A stretch of 64,000 nt of DNA from Oegoconia quadripuncta (GCA_949316235.1 OX438744.1:30748778-30812777); one strand, 5' to 3'. Shown: positions 34,370 to 46,730, counted from the first letter of the stretch. Notes: generated from the sequence alone by a model not told the origin. Numbers and translations are program-made.

Positions 34370-34548
34370 AGTTCGTTGCTCAGGTTTGCCTCTTTGAGGA
34401 ATTGGATAATTTTCCTGGCACCGATGGTTTTTATCTCATCCGGGTGTAATAAGTGGCTGCCCAGGTGGATATTACGTTTACGCATTAGCGGGCCACATTC
34501 ACACAGCAGATGTGCAGGTGAACTGGACTAACAGCAGGTATATTTAAA
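34370..34548 (-). pseudogene. Jockey/I-type LINE C-terminus (-)
   Basis: The minus strand encodes 'HLLCECGPLMRKRNIHLGSH' followed by 'KIIQFLKEANLSNEL' and a stop. This resembles the cysteine/histidine-containing tail with 'K-I-x-x-F-x-K' that closes Jockey- or I-group ORF2 proteins. Only ~50 codons survive. Confidence 0.6.
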
Positions 34549-34783
34549 CCTAGAGAGAGATAACATAAATCCCTATTGGGAAAAGTAAGGAATTATTATC
34601 ACTCCCGTGTGGCTACAATTAGTACTTTGTGTGCAATATACTTTTAGGTATATTTATTTATTTATTTATTTATTTTCGGGAAACTGACAGTCGTTACATT
34701 ATAATGTTAAGTAGTACAAAATAGTTATATCATAGACAGAAATAGTCTCCACAGATAGTATATATATATATATTAGATTTATT

Positions 34784-35206
34784 ATATTGGGTCTTTACCT
34801 ATGAAATTGGAGTTTTTTTTCTCCGTTAATCATATATACCAATTCCTGCGATTTTCAAAGATATATCCAAATTTGTTTTTTATTTGGAAAATGGAATATT
34901 ATTTCAAGGATTCACATAAAATATTGTTTAATTTCTGGGCTAAATCACATAATAAAAAAATTTGAACAGAGCTCTTTTCATGTGCTTCCCATAATCATTT
35001 CTTAGATTCACTGAAACTTTTATAAAGCGGTTACTTTTAAAAATTAACGCTGCCTATACTTAACTTAATGTTATCCGATAATACACACAAAGTTTAGCTA
35101 AATTTGGATTTGCCGTTCCCTAAAAAAAATCAAAAGTGTTTGTATGGAGAAAACAGTTTTAATGAAATTCTTCATACAAAACGCCAATTTCATTGATAAG
35201 GACCTA
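34784..35206 (-). mobile_element. MITE with TA flank, mariner-like (copy 2)
   Basis: Reverse orientation of 16388-16803: the right end 'caatttcattgataaggacc' is followed by TA, and the left end is 'gggtctttacctatgaaatt'. Internal text such as 'ttagctaaatttggatttgc' matches copy 1 inverted. Confidence 0.65.
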
Positions 35207-35255
35207 ATATATTATTTCTTATAGTATTATAATCTTATAATAACATGCACTTTAA

Positions 35256-35466
35256 GGGTCAATTGACACCGAGACGCGACGATACTCAAAGAGGCCAATG
35301 ATTTCGCGCTGCACCTCGAGGCGCAGTGCTGCGTGGTGCAACGTAATCTGAATTCTCACAATGTAATGTGTACCTTTTCGTGTAGTGAATAAAGCATATT
35401 CTGAGTCGCTCCATGAAATTTGTGCGCGCAGTGTCGCGTCGCGTCGCTCTCGGTGTGAACTGACCC
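35256..35466. mobile_element. Short MITE with TAA flanks, Harbinger-like
   Basis: Ends 'gggtcaattgacaccgag' and 'ctcggtgtgaactgaccc' are inverted repeats of 18 bases with two mismatches, flanked by TAA at 35253-35255 and 35467-35469. A 3-bp TAA/TTA duplication is typical of PIF/Harbinger. The interior is GC-richer (gcgacg repeats). Confidence 0.65.
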
Positions 35467-36206
35467 TAAGCCAGATGTCTTGAAGAAATCATTTCAAGTG
35501 ATAAGGCCTTTGTGCCTACATGTTTTTAATGTTTATACTGTAACTACTGTTGATGTTCTTACAATAAGGAATATTTGTATTGTACCTATTGTGTATATCA
35601 TCACATAGCATAGGTCTAGATTATAATGTAACCGACACATATCCTACGCACTTCATTTAACTTTCAGCTAGATTATTACCTAATTCTTTACGGCTCATCA
35701 TTAGGATGTCAGCAAACCCAGTCATTCATAAACTAAATCAGAATTTGAATCGTAATAGCAAAGGAATAAAACATAAATTGTTCCCTGCAGCGCTTCAGTG
35801 ATTAAAGTGTTGTGAGGGGGATTATTCTCAAATCTTTTTGTTGTAGAGTTTACGATCACGATTTCGAACGGTAACGAAATGTCACGACTACGATACGGTC
35901 GTGTGGTTTTAAAAAATTTTGGAGTGTCATTGAAATGTTAATATTTAGAAATAAAACTACAAAATCCATTAGTAATATAGCCCGTCCGTTTAATTAAACT
36001 GGGTTTTTAATAAATGATTTTGTCATCTAGACAAACTAAACCTAGAGCGTTTATACAAACCTTTAAGTCCAAATTTTTCAAAATGAACAAACCAATTCTA
36101 ATGAAACTTCATACGCATAAAGCACGTACATTTTAACGTACATTCGTAACTAATTAAAAGTCATCCTATATAAAAATATAGTTTAGTTTATTAGAAACAG
36201 AATCTG
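35467..36206. other. No gene; simple repeats only
   Basis: 36070-36125 has the minus-strand version of the 'aaagtttcattagaatcggt'-type repeat seen at 13020 and 43360. Confidence 0.35.
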
Positions 36207-36653
36207 CAGGGCTACTACAACTTACCGCGACTCGAGTGACTAAGGCCCGTATTAATAAACCTTTCTCAAGAATGAGAACAGTTTTGTGATCGGTCTCAAG
36301 TAAACGTGTTGATTAATAAACCTAACTTGAGACCTGAAAAGCACGTGCATACTCAAGCAGTACTCACTTGAGAAGTATTAATAAACGAAACTTACGAAAC
36401 TCAAGACTATCATTCATTCGCCGCTGAGACGAATACTTGAGAAGTAATCTCAGCTGAATAGACCTTCTTAAGACGCATCTCGGTTGATACCCTCAAGACT
36501 TGTATTGAGATTGGTTTATTGACGCGTGCGACATAGCGTACATCTCTCAAAGCCGATTGGCGGTCAAGTTGACAGCTGCCAAGCGACAGCTAATCAGCTG
36601 CAAGAGACTGAGACTCTTTCTCACTCGAATCGCTCTAAGTTGTAGTAGCCCTG
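36207..36653. mobile_element. 447-bp MITE with CAGGGCTAC termini
   Basis: Left end 'cagggctactacaacttacc' and right end complement 'cagggctactacaacttaga' are inverted repeats extending ~35 bases. The interior repeats 'attaataaacc'/'cttgag' motifs three or four times. CAGGG ends suggest hAT or P-like families, but no clear 8-bp duplication was found. Confidence 0.6.
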
Positions 36654-36699
36654 CTGATGTCGGCTTTCTAGTTGCCCAATAAAAACAAAACTTAACAAC

Positions 36700-37031
36700 T
36701 TTTTTTTTATGCATAACGGTTGGTACTTGACCTCAATCACACCTGATGTTAAGTGAAGATGAGGTCGAAAGTGGAAGCGTACTGACCCGGAAACCCCAAC
36801 ACATTTGAGGGACTGGCTATCTTATCTCTGACAACCGGAACACAACAATGCTATTAATATTGCTGTAGGCGGCAGATTTAGATAAGATGGTGGTAGCTAG
36901 CCAGGCGGACATTTAAAATGCCCTACCACCAACCAAACCGAGTACTTAATACATGTGCCCCGCTGGGGATCGAACCCGCGACCTCCGAATCGTAAACCCA
37001 ATGATGTTTACATTGAGCCACGGAGGCGGTT
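36700..37031 (-). mobile_element. SINE-A, full length (-)
   Basis: T run, 'gcataacggttggtacttga' through to head complement 'attgagccacggaggcggt'. Confidence 0.9.
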
Positions 37032-37448
37032 GTAACCGTACAAAATCGTAAAATTAAAGAACTATGTAATATGTCCGCGAACTAAAATATTAAAATGATA
37101 TAATATTATATTGAATCAAACTTTTAGATAAACAAATGAACGCTTTAATTCTTAAAAACAGTTAATAAAAAAAAGTATAAATAAATAGACTTAAAAGGTC
37201 CGAGAAATAGTCGAAGATGGTAATAAAATGGTAACAAATGATAATGGATTAGAGCGTGGAGGTAGGATATCAACCTTAGTGGATATCGTTTAAGACCGTC
37301 CTGCTTATTCAGATCTTATGTTCGCAAGTGACAGCCCTATTCATTACCTCGTGAAAATGAAAGAGCGAGAGATATCTTGCATTTACTCGTAATATAAAAC
37401 GTTAGTGTCAATTAATACCGATTTTAAAATAAAATAAATATATACCTA

Positions 37449-37725
37449 CTATAGTCCAGGGAAAATACGGTAAAAAATTAACTTATGTGGACATAATTCA
37501 GAACCGACTTATATAATTGCTATCTTATAGAGGTATATTAGAGATGTAATTTGGAATAATTAAGTCTATAAAAAACGAGCGCATAGTCTAGATTTTTTTA
37601 GAAAACCATATATTTAATTTGTATCTTAATAACAATAAATACTAACTCATATTTAATTAGATAGATTTTTACCTAATTAAATATTTAAACACAGTTAACT
37701 TATTGATGGATAAAAAACTAAACAT
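37449..37725. repeat. Repeat F, copy 1
   Basis: 'ccagggaaaatacggtaaaa', 'ataattgctatcttatagag' and 'agttaacttattgatggat' recur in the same order at 50206-50450. Unclassified. Confidence 0.6.
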
Positions 37726-38742
37726 GTGGAAAATGCTTGCGTGACCTGCAAGTTCATCTTTTTCTTGTACTAAAATTATTGACATCGAACTTCGCAACTT
37801 AGGGCTTTAGGCCCCAAATTAGGGCTTTTTTTAGTGCTCCAATTATTTAAAGCTATTTTTAGGGGCACCCGCCAAATCAATCTGTCTAATAAAAAAATAT
37901 ATCTAAAAAGCGAAATAATATTTTATGACCCTGATAAAACGTAAAAATTGTTTAAATAAACATCTGAATAGGTACAGGAATTTTTTTGTGGCTTATAATT
38001 ATTGGATTAAGGCTATTTTTTGTAGAGTTGGTAACCCTGATTTAACAAAAGTAAACACTCTCTTTTATTAAATCTATGCCTTCTTCTTATTTTTGAGGAT
38101 GGCAACCAGTCAACCTCACTGTCGAGGGACATTACTGCCAGTTTCGAGTGAAAAATTTTATTTCTCTTATTTCTTCAGTTTATAAGTCAGTCTCAGTCAA
38201 AACAAGTAATTCGTCGTATACTTGGCGTATACAGAGTCTAGTCACGGTCAATTCATTCTTCAGTAAAGTGGCAGAATGCTTTACAAAAGATTTTGGCGGC
38301 TTCTTGTGGGAACCCGAAAGCTCCCTTACGCACTTTAATTTACACTTCCTTTCACTTGTCCACCATCACTAACGTTTGCTGCACAATATTATGCCATTAT
38401 TAAGCTTTAAAAGTTAGAATGCACAAATTATAAGAATTATAAAGAAAAATGCAACTTCACTCGCCGAGATCCCGCCAAAAACCCTAGGCATGTTTATTAA
38501 TGACTCCAAGTGTTACTGCATAATGCGCCCTCCTTTAAACTGCCTTACAGCTCTATGTTGACATTGAAACCCGTTTTAGAATGCCCCCTGTGGAGTTCTT
38601 TGGATTAATAATTCGAACCATTTTCCCATACCTTTCACAGCTTGATAACCCATTAGTATATGTCGCCTCCATTTCGGGCGAATTGTAAAGTATAATTTAA
38701 ATTAGTATGAAAGTTGGGAATCATGGACCCCTGGATTTTAAT
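37726..38742. other. No gene recognised
   Basis: A 74-codon frame at 38148 has no motif. No repeats shared with the window were found. Confidence 0.35.
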
Positions 38743-39024
38743 TTTTCTTTTTTTATATACACAACGGGTTGGTACTTGACCTCAATCACACCTAATGTTA
38801 AGTAAAGATGAGGTCGAAGCGTACTGTCCCGTAAATCCCAACACATTTGGGAGACTGGCTGTCATATCTCTGACAACAGGAACACAACAATGCTAATAAC
38901 ATTGCTGCTTGGCGGCAGATTTAGATAAGATGGTGGTAGCTAACCAGGCGGACATTTAAAATGCCCTACCACCAACCAAACAGAGTACTTAAACATGTAC
39001 CCCGCTGGGGATCGAACCCGCGAC
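38743..39024 (-). mobile_element. SINE-A, head truncated (-)
   Basis: 'cacaacgggttggtacttga' to 'ggggatcgaacccgcgac'; the outer half of the head is lost. Confidence 0.87.
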
Positions 39025-39089
39025 TAGCTAGCGTTCTAGGAAATAATAATTCACACACATCAATAGTTTTATGATGCGTGCGCTTAGCA

Positions 39090-39330
39090 TCCTCTCACCT
39101 CTCACTAGAGAGGATATATGCACGGCCCAGTGCTGCAGATTGGCGGATTTGTGCCTGACTAAGTGGCACCTGATAATCACTACAATTCAGATGAATAAAT
39201 ATATAGCCAAATATAAAAATAAGTGTCTTCAAGCTGCCTCTTAGGCCACCGGCTTGGCTTAACCACTGTCTTTAGTGGTAAATAACCAGGACAGCCTGTT
39301 TAACATGTCCCGAAGCAAAAGAAACACTCG
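39090..39330 (-). mobile_element. 5S-SINE family body (-)
   Basis: Complement of 'cccggttg'-type body: 'ttaggccaccggcttggctt' and 'ctcactagagaggatatatg'. The 5S-like head is not evident. Confidence 0.5.
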
Positions 39331-39985
39331 TATGAAAATGTCACTCGAATATTCAACCAAGAACTGATGTTGCTTAACTTTGATTATCGAAAACGATTAG
39401 CGAATGCAACTGCACCACAAGTACGATTAATAATTCGCTATCAAAGTAGATACTGCAAAAAGATTTACACACAAAATGGGCAAATGTTAATTTTTCCCCT
39501 TCGCGTTGGTGATTTTCTCTCCGCAATATCATCCCTCTCGTTTGGGAGAAGTCAAACTTTGTTCATTCTTCAAAAGGAATTTGTTTGTGAATCCTTTTGT
39601 TGAAAGTTTGCTCATTTTATTCATAATAACTTAAATGAATAACATTCCATTTCACCCTTTATTTGCTCGGTCAAATTTTTCGGTTGGCAAGTTACGCACG
39701 GATTTTTTTTTAAATTTTTACACCTTAATTCTGATATTTCAGTTGTTATGCTTATAAAATATGTGTACAATAGAACTTTTATTGTCTTAAAGTCAAGATG
39801 CGAGTCGTATCCCTAAATGTTAAAATTATTGATTGATTGAAGGAAATTAACCGCCATCAAAGCTATTTAGGTATTATTTATAATTAGTTTTTAGGCTTCT
39901 CAAATGCAGGTCAGAGCGACTTTTTTAATTTATTCTGTATTTAAAAAGAAATATTTATTTATCCAATGAGGGCGCCACTGGACGG
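39331..39985. other. No gene recognised
   Basis: A 78-codon frame at 39367 has no motif. Confidence 0.35.
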
Positions 39986-40104
<119 letters not shown>

Positions 40105-40122
40105 GCAGTTTATGCAATTTTT

Positions 40123-40235
40123 GCCCACTCCCTATTTAATTTGCCTCTTCAAAATACTCCTGTATTCTCATATGGAGTAACAAGACACTTCTAATAGACG
40201 AGAGCGCATTTTACTCTCAAATTGGTTTGCCAATA
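40123..40235. repeat. Repeat G, copy 1
   Basis: 'aaaatactcctgtattctca', 'tggagtaacaagacacttct' and 'ctcaaattggtttgccaata' match 47842-47950 in the same order. Confidence 0.6.
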
Positions 40236-40548
40236 CATACATACATGAAGTCATGCCTGTTTCCCGTATGGGGAAGGCAGATACCACAGAATTCCACTTG
40301 CTACGATCCTAACACACCTCTTTTGCTTCATTCACCCTCATAAGGTTCGTCGGTGTATATGTGTACTCTTGACTTGGCCTTTCCTTAAGACGTCCCCGAT
40401 ATGATCATGGTACGTTCTCCATAGTCTTCCCCTACCAACACTATCATCCGCATTCGCATTATATCTCTTTCGTTAGTCTTCTTTCATTCATTCATCCTCT
40501 CCACATGTCCAAGCCATCTCAGCATACCTTTTTCAATCGTTAACTACG
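40215..40548 (-). pseudogene. RTE-like LINE ORF2 C-terminus (-)
   Basis: The minus strand encodes 'MLRWLGHVERMNE' near 40495-40535, the well-known closing motif of RTE ORF2 proteins. It then changes frame into a 'GRGRLWRTYHDHIG' segment and 'GQVKST' near 40360. At least one frameshift and one early stop kill it. A 3' UTR segment is shared with 48465-48620. Confidence 0.7.
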
Positions 40549-41515
40549 TCTTCTTTCACACTGCTTATCTCTCTAATTACACTACTTTTTATATAGGTAT
40601 CTATACGTCAGGTAAAAGACTGGACACACATAACTCTTGTCGTTTTTCATCGGGAGTTAAAACCACTTGTTATCTCTTTTTTGCGTCAGAAGTTAGAAAT
40701 TAAGTTAAAGTTCAAACCGTGTTTACAACTACAGCAACTCAATTTTCCAAATGGCTTTCAAAGAAAATTTAACTAACCCGTTCAAACAATACCGTGAAAT
40801 ATCTTAATAACACGAAGGCGTAACTACAAACATGCAACTAAGTTTTGCTTGTTAAGAAATACGAGTACCCACTTATTTACCTAACTATTCCATAAAACAG
40901 CTAATTATACGCTACACCTAGCTCTCACAAAGGGTGAGGTCTTTATTATTGAAGTAATAATACAAATTTCAACTTTAAATTTAAAATTGTTGAGACTTAA
41001 AATCCGTTGGTGTTAGGAGTTACGCCGTTTTAAAACAGTGTTTGAAATATGAATGCGATTGTGAGGGATGTTCAGATGCAAGCTTTTACTTTTCGTATGA
41101 AAAGATTTAAAAGCATTTCCTGTTTGCACAAGTTACTATCTTAAATAAGTGGCAGTAAGGTTAGATGTTGTCTGGCGTTTGAGTAGGGTACACGACTAAA
41201 TCGCGGGCCATTCAATATGCCTTTGGGATATCCATTGAACTTAGTTTGGAATATCCGCCCTTTTTTCATCGTACCAGATGTCGAAAAACATTCTTTGTAC
41301 GGACTGCGTCTGAGTGCCCAATTATATTGTTAATTTCACAAATATCCAGCATTGAAATATTACACGCTGGTACGAATAATAAGCCATTATGCTGTTGGGA
41401 AGTTTCTGCAGGGATTTCTGTACGCCAAGTGTCAAGTTTCGAGCTAAAAGGCGAGAAGGAATTAGCACAAAGACTGAATGAATGTACACATTCTAAATGA
41501 ACTAATCTATTGCTT
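40549..41515. other. No gene recognised
   Basis: The 84-codon frame at 41246 has no domain motif. Confidence 0.35.
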
Positions 41516-41520
41516 AATTA

Positions 41521-41645
41521 AAAACCGGCTCTTTAAGGCAAGGTTGGTTTGAAAGAGGGACGTTGGGTTCGATTCCGGTCAGTTTCAAATGTGGAATTGA
41601 ATTTGCCACATAAATAAGTAGGTACCACACGTTAATGTATATGGT
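41521..41645 (+). mobile_element. Possible tRNA-headed SINE (diverged, +)
   Basis: 'ggctctttaaggcaaggttg' and B-box-like 'gggttcgattccggtcag', then 'cacataaataagtaggtacc'. It is a single copy here, so the assignment is weak. Confidence 0.4.
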
Positions 41646-41689
41646 ATATTAGTAAAAGGCAATGTTCTACTGACTGACCCAGACACAGC

Positions 41690-41940
41690 CCAATCTCGTA
41701 AATCTATGCGTTGATAGAATTTGGCATGGGTATATCTTAGGTTACTTAGAGGCGAACTAAGAAGATTTTTTTAATATCCGTTTCTAAGCGAGATGTGTCT
41801 ACCCCCGACCCCGTGTCATGGAAATGCGCGAGTCCCAATAAAAGGCTGTAGATTGGTGCTACTAACTGGCTCACACGATGAAATTTGGCAGGTGTGTTCC
41901 TTACGTTACTTAGAGGCGTACAAAGAACAATGTTTTTTGT
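41690..41940. repeat. Diverged internal duplication
   Basis: 'ttggcatgggtatatcttag...ttacttagaggcg' at ~41720-41760 recurs as 'tggcaggtgtgttccttacg...ttacttagaggcg' at ~41887-41920. Confidence 0.45.
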
Positions 41941-42550
41941 AATATTTCGAACATAATTACTTACTAATTAACCGACTCAACTGACAGGCAGGTTTCAATT
42001 GGACTGTATTTGTGTATTTATGTAAACTCGGCGATATCTGGGACATCTGTGAATGGATTTCAATAATTCCTTTTTGTTTAAAAGAGTATACCTACTGCCA
42101 AGAGTGGTCCCCCTATAAATTTGTGGTGAAGAGAGAGAATGCATTAGAGAACGGACTCTACTTAAATCAATTATATTGTCAATTTTTAGCGCTTGAAATA
42201 GCGGATAGATTACCGCCATGTCGATACAAAGCATCAAAATGATTTAAAAGAATCAGAGATGTGCGCTACTTTTTTCTCGTGGATAATAAAGGAAATTTCC
42301 ACCGACCGGAGTCGTGGGCTAAAGCTTGTCAATAATAAAAAGATCGGTATAATTAAATTAAGAAAACCGGTAATCTATTATTCATTGTGGGACAGAGGAC
42401 TGGGTTCAATTAGTCTTAAAACCAATATATCGAGTCTATCCCTTTGAATAAGGATAACACGGACTTAATCGTAAAGTGGGCTAAAGTAGGGGTCCATTGG
42501 TAGGATTTGTTTACCCACTAAATTATAAACATACGGGTAAATTAGTCTCC

Positions 42551-42665
42551 TATGCTGGAACCGGGTTACAGATAACGTAGGCCGCGGGTTTGATTCCTAA
42601 TAGGGCAAAGATAACAAATACACTTAATGACTGCTTTAAATATGCCTCAGCAAAGATCTGGATTA
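42551..42665 (+). mobile_element. Possible tRNA-headed SINE fragment (+)
   Basis: B-box-like 'cgcgggtttgattcctaata' preceded by 'tgctggaaccgggttacag'. It is followed directly by a SINE-A copy. Confidence 0.35.
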
Positions 42666-42670
42666 ATATA

Positions 42671-42983
42671 CCTCCGTGGCTCAATGTAAACAACATTGGG
42701 TTTACGGTTCGGAGGTCGCGGGTTCGATCCCCAGCGGGGTACATGTTTAAGTAGTCGGTTTGGTTGGTTAAAGGGCATTTTAAATGTCCGCCTGGCCAGC
42801 TACCACCATCTTATCTAAATCTCTGAAAATAGTTTTGTTGTGTTCCGGTTGTCAGAGATAAGATAGCCAGTCCCCCAAATGTGTTGGGATTTCCGGGTCA
42901 GTACGCTTCCAGCTACGACTTCATCTTCACTTAGCATCAGGTGTGATTGAGGTCAAGTACTAACCCGTTGTGCGTAAAAAAAA
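42671..42983 (+). mobile_element. SINE-A, full length (+)
   Basis: 'cctccgtggctcaatgtaaa', B box 'gggttcgatccccagcgggg', body with a short internal deletion near 42825, tail 'cccgttgtgcgt' and an A run. Confidence 0.9.
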
Positions 42984-44304
42984 GTGTTCATTTAGTAATA
43001 AGACGGGATTATTTTTATTGATTTCTGATTGTGGTATTATTTTGTTACAGGTAAGAGAACATCTTAATCTGTGATAACCAAGAGTCGAAGAAGGTACCGA
43101 GTATAAGCTGTTTCGTTATCGTCAATATATTGTTGTGGTATAAAAGTGATTGTACGATCTGCATTGTGCATTTTCATGTGCGTGGTGACCTACTTCCATA
43201 CGTCACTACACGCGACAATGTAAACATATTATTCACAGCAAAACAGCGAGCATTACGAATATTAAACTGATACTGACAGCAACTACATCTAGAGAAGGAA
43301 TCTTAAACTCGTCTTAACTTAACTAAAACTTAACCGTAACTAACTTAGACTTACTCACACGTATAAAGTTTCATTAAGATCGGTCTATTCATTTCGAAAA
43401 ATTTTGTTTTGAAAGTTGGTTGGAATAAATGCTCTCAACGGCTGTCTTCAAATGAAAACAAACTGACCAACGGTTTGACATGGCTTAGTAATGTCTTATG
43501 CATCTTGGACACTCTTCTTAATCGGTCAACCTGAGTGAAGTTATACTATGATTTTTTTTTTAATTTTTACTATTCAGATTTTGGATTTACCTAAGAAAAT
43601 CCAAAAAATTACTGCTAAAAATTGCTTTTTATTTATTTATTATATTATTTATTATACCGAAACTATTAATTGTTAGTGAACATAATCATAGGTACCTCAT
43701 ACAAAGTAATCCTATTAAAGTCATAAATCAAGTATTGCGTTGTGATTGCCAACGATTTGTCCCACAAAAAAACTCAAACGAAAAATTCTTAACATTAAGC
43801 ATTGCAGTTAAAAACGCAAAAAAAAAAAAAACAAATTAAATCTCTCATAAATTATTATCATTAATGATAAAATGCAAATTAAATTACGCGATGAGAAATA
43901 TATGAGAAAAAGCTCCCCATAATTACCACGAAGGGGCGTATTCTCGGATCGCTCGAGGCGAGCGATTTCGCGACGCGTGTCAGACGTGCCAATAGTTTCC
44001 TCGGATTCCTAGCCCGGAATGCGGCCGTGATACGGTATTTAAGTGATCGGAATCGGACCCCTCTCAGTTCTTTAACGTTCAAGTTAGGGACGGTTTGCCC
44101 TTTATCTTGCCCTCTATTTATATGGAAATGTAGATCTACTGGGCTAAAAATAATGCTTGATTGTTTCTCGTAGTTATTAATCGAGATTTCTAATGTAGCA
44201 TTAATAGGTAACAATATTACAGGACAATTTCGGAATTCTTTAATGTTCACAGGGTATCATAAAAATTGTGCAAATCCTATTTTATTTTTTCTAAAAAATA
44301 TACA
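42984..44304. other. No gene recognised; one 123-codon minus frame
   Basis: A minus-strand frame at 43879-44250 is basic and fairly GC-rich over 43920-44060. It matches no family I know and has no visible splice or promoter context. The rest is AT-rich, with an A run at 43817-43830. Confidence 0.3.
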
Positions 44305-44640
44305 AGTCAACATGCTTTATTTTGTAGGTACACAGTGTATACTTATTTGAAGCTGCTGCTTGTTCAAAATGCAATTTTCCTCTGAGAAGAACAAACAAGA
44401 AACTAGAGGGATTGCTTTTTTAAAAGCAGGTTTTTATATTACCAAAAGGTTTTATATTTCATTATTAATTGTAATATAGCCTTACATGGGAACGAGCTGG
44501 TTATGTCTAAGGATGATTATCATCCAAAATTTTATAATATGCTTTCTTAATAAGTTTCTATTTTATAGTATCTTTAAATTTGTTGAAAGGAAGATTTTGT
44601 ATACCAATACTGAATATTTAAATTTTCTTTTTAACCCGAT
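44305..44640 (-). pseudogene. LINE group 2 end (-)
   Basis: 'catgctttattttgtaggta', 'tgcaattttcctctgagaag' and 'agtatctttaaatttgttga' match 7321-7620 on the same strand. Confidence 0.65.
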
Positions 44641-44654
44641 AAAAAAACGACGGG

Positions 44655-44890
44655 TGTTATGTTTTTGACGGCGTTGTGTGTGTGTGTGCCCAGTCTTTAT
44701 CTGGATGTATCTCAGTAATGCATGGTCCGGTTACGTGGTAACAGGCGACTTAGCCTTGTTTGATGAAAATCGATCGAACCGTTTCTAACATATTTAGCTT
44801 CTAATATACTTAGATAGCTCTATATCTGGATGATATAATAATTTATTTTTGTTGATTTTCGTTTTAGATTTTCAATTTATAGTCATTAAA
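44655..44890 (+). repeat. Interspersed repeat with short GT run
   Basis: 'ttgtgtgtgtgtgtgcccag' then 'tggatgtatctcagtaatgc' and 'gatgaaaatcgatcgaaccg'; related in wording to 2745-2890 on the other strand. Confidence 0.35.
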
Positions 44891-45575
44891 TATAAATGTT
44901 TTGTTTGTAAAGGCTTTATTGTATACACAAAGAATACATATAATTTTAAAACAAAATGTTTTTAAAACATTACATGTATTGATATAACCTTGCCACGAAA
45001 AATCAGGAAAGTTATTGCATAATCGGAGATTTTTTCAAGCAAATCAAATATTTGAATATGGTAACCCTAGGTAAATGCCACTAGCGTAAGATGATGAATC
45101 ACGGCTTAATTAAGCCCAAAACACACAGCGTAACATTAGTAATGATATTATTATATATCAATCCGCAATATTCTACATCCAACTCGCTAAGAGCAGATGT
45201 CACCAATAGCACACTATCCATCTTCAGTCATGTGTAATTAATCTTGTAAGTGCGTACCGGCCGAAGACGTGAGCACAAAAAAACGGCCAATAGTACTGAC
45301 AAAGGCCGCCGGAACGAGGTCATTGCGGCATCGATCACCTGGCGCGCTGGCGATTCGTATACGTCCGCTAATGCGAGCGGCCACAGAATAGGGCGCTTGA
45401 TTCATTTAAGTTTTTCGAGTGGTAAGGTACGGTTTAGTATTCGATAACTGGACCGAGGCTAGGTTAGAGCTGGCTTGTGTCTCAACGTTTTTATACAGAG
45501 TGTTAACAGTAACGTTAAAATTAAAACATGTTTAAACAAGAAAAGAAATTCATCTTATTTTTCATTTTGATTCGG
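44891..45575. other. No gene recognised
   Basis: 45250-45420 is GC-rich with a 65-codon frame but has no recognisable motif; it could be a conserved non-coding or regulatory patch. Confidence 0.3.
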
Positions 45576-45577
45576 AG

Positions 45578-45731
45578 AACCGATTAGTGTAGTGGATAGT
45601 AATAGTAAGGCGAAATAACGGTTGCGGGTTCGAATCTCGCGAAGGGTAAATGTTTGTGTGTTACGAACATTTATTCCCGAGTCATGGATGTTTATATAAA
45701 TATTTATGTATGTTCATCTGTTATCTAGTAT
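45578..45731 (+). mobile_element. SINE-B (+)
   Basis: 'accgattagtgtagtggata', B box 'gggttcgaatctcgcg', body to 'gttatctagtat'. The 3' end is lost. Confidence 0.78.
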
Positions 45732-45841
45732 TAAAGATTCGACGAGGAGATAATAACTATCTAATAAGTACTATTAGAAATATAAAAAGGTTAAGAATAA
45801 TCTTTATTTTAATTACATTAGATTTATTTATTAACATTAAT

Positions 45842-46171
45842 AACCGCCTCCGTGGCTCAATGTAAACAACATTGGGTTTACGTTTCGGAGGTCGCGGGTT
45901 CGATTCCCAGCGGGGTACATATTTAGTACTCGGTTTGGTTGGTGGTAGGGCATATTGAATGTCCACCTGGCTAGCTACCACCATCTTATCTAAAATCTGC
46001 CGCCAAACACCAATGTTAATAGCATTGTTGTGTTCCGGTTGTCAGAGATAAGATAGCCAGTTCCCAAATAAGATGGGGTTTCCGGGTCAGTACGCTACCT
46101 CCGGCCTCATCTTTACTTAACATCAGGTGTGATTGAGGTCAAGTGCTAACCCGTTGTGGATAAAAAAAAAA
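45842..46171 (+). mobile_element. SINE-A, full length (+)
   Basis: 'aaccgcctccgtggctcaat' to 'cccgttgtggat' plus an A run. Confidence 0.9.
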
Positions 46172-46499
46172 TTTATAATATCTTTTATCTATAATTATTA
46201 TTGTAATTGCCATAAATATATTCTTTGGTGGCAGCAACTACTCTGCTGGGGGGGGGACTGAAAATCAGCAGCTTTGCTGAGTCCATACCCTTTCATCTCA
46301 ACTTTGTCCTAGTTTTAATTAACAGTGTGTCAATTAAACCGCCTCACTATAGCGCTACACGGTCGACACTAGTCGTTTTGGTTATTAGATCACTAACGCA
46401 CCTCTCTTTTACAAGTCTTTATTTCCAAATTCTAAATTGTGTGTCGAAGAGTTTCTTGCGTCGTTTCTTCGCTTCGACTGTACACATTAAGAAGCGATG

Positions 46500-46660
46500 T
46501 TAGTCATGTTAGTCTAAAAACTCCCCTATGCAACGCCCTAAGCCGAGGTCCGAGCCCCCCTTAGGCGTCGGTTGCAAAACTTTTTCCGGCGCTCGCCCAC
46601 CCGCCTGGCGACGCTGTAAAAAGCCTATCGGCTTGACAACAACTGTTCCTGCTCAAAAAA
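46500..46660. repeat. Interspersed repeat J, copy 2
   Basis: 'ttgcaaaactttttccggcg', 'ctgtaaaaagcctatcggct' and 'cctgctcaaaaaa' parallel 24510-24645. Confidence 0.4.
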
Positions 46661-46730
46661 ATTAAATTAAATTTGGGATGAATAAATATCTTTTTTATTA
46701 TTCTTTTTTTAAGTATGAAAGAGAGAAAGT

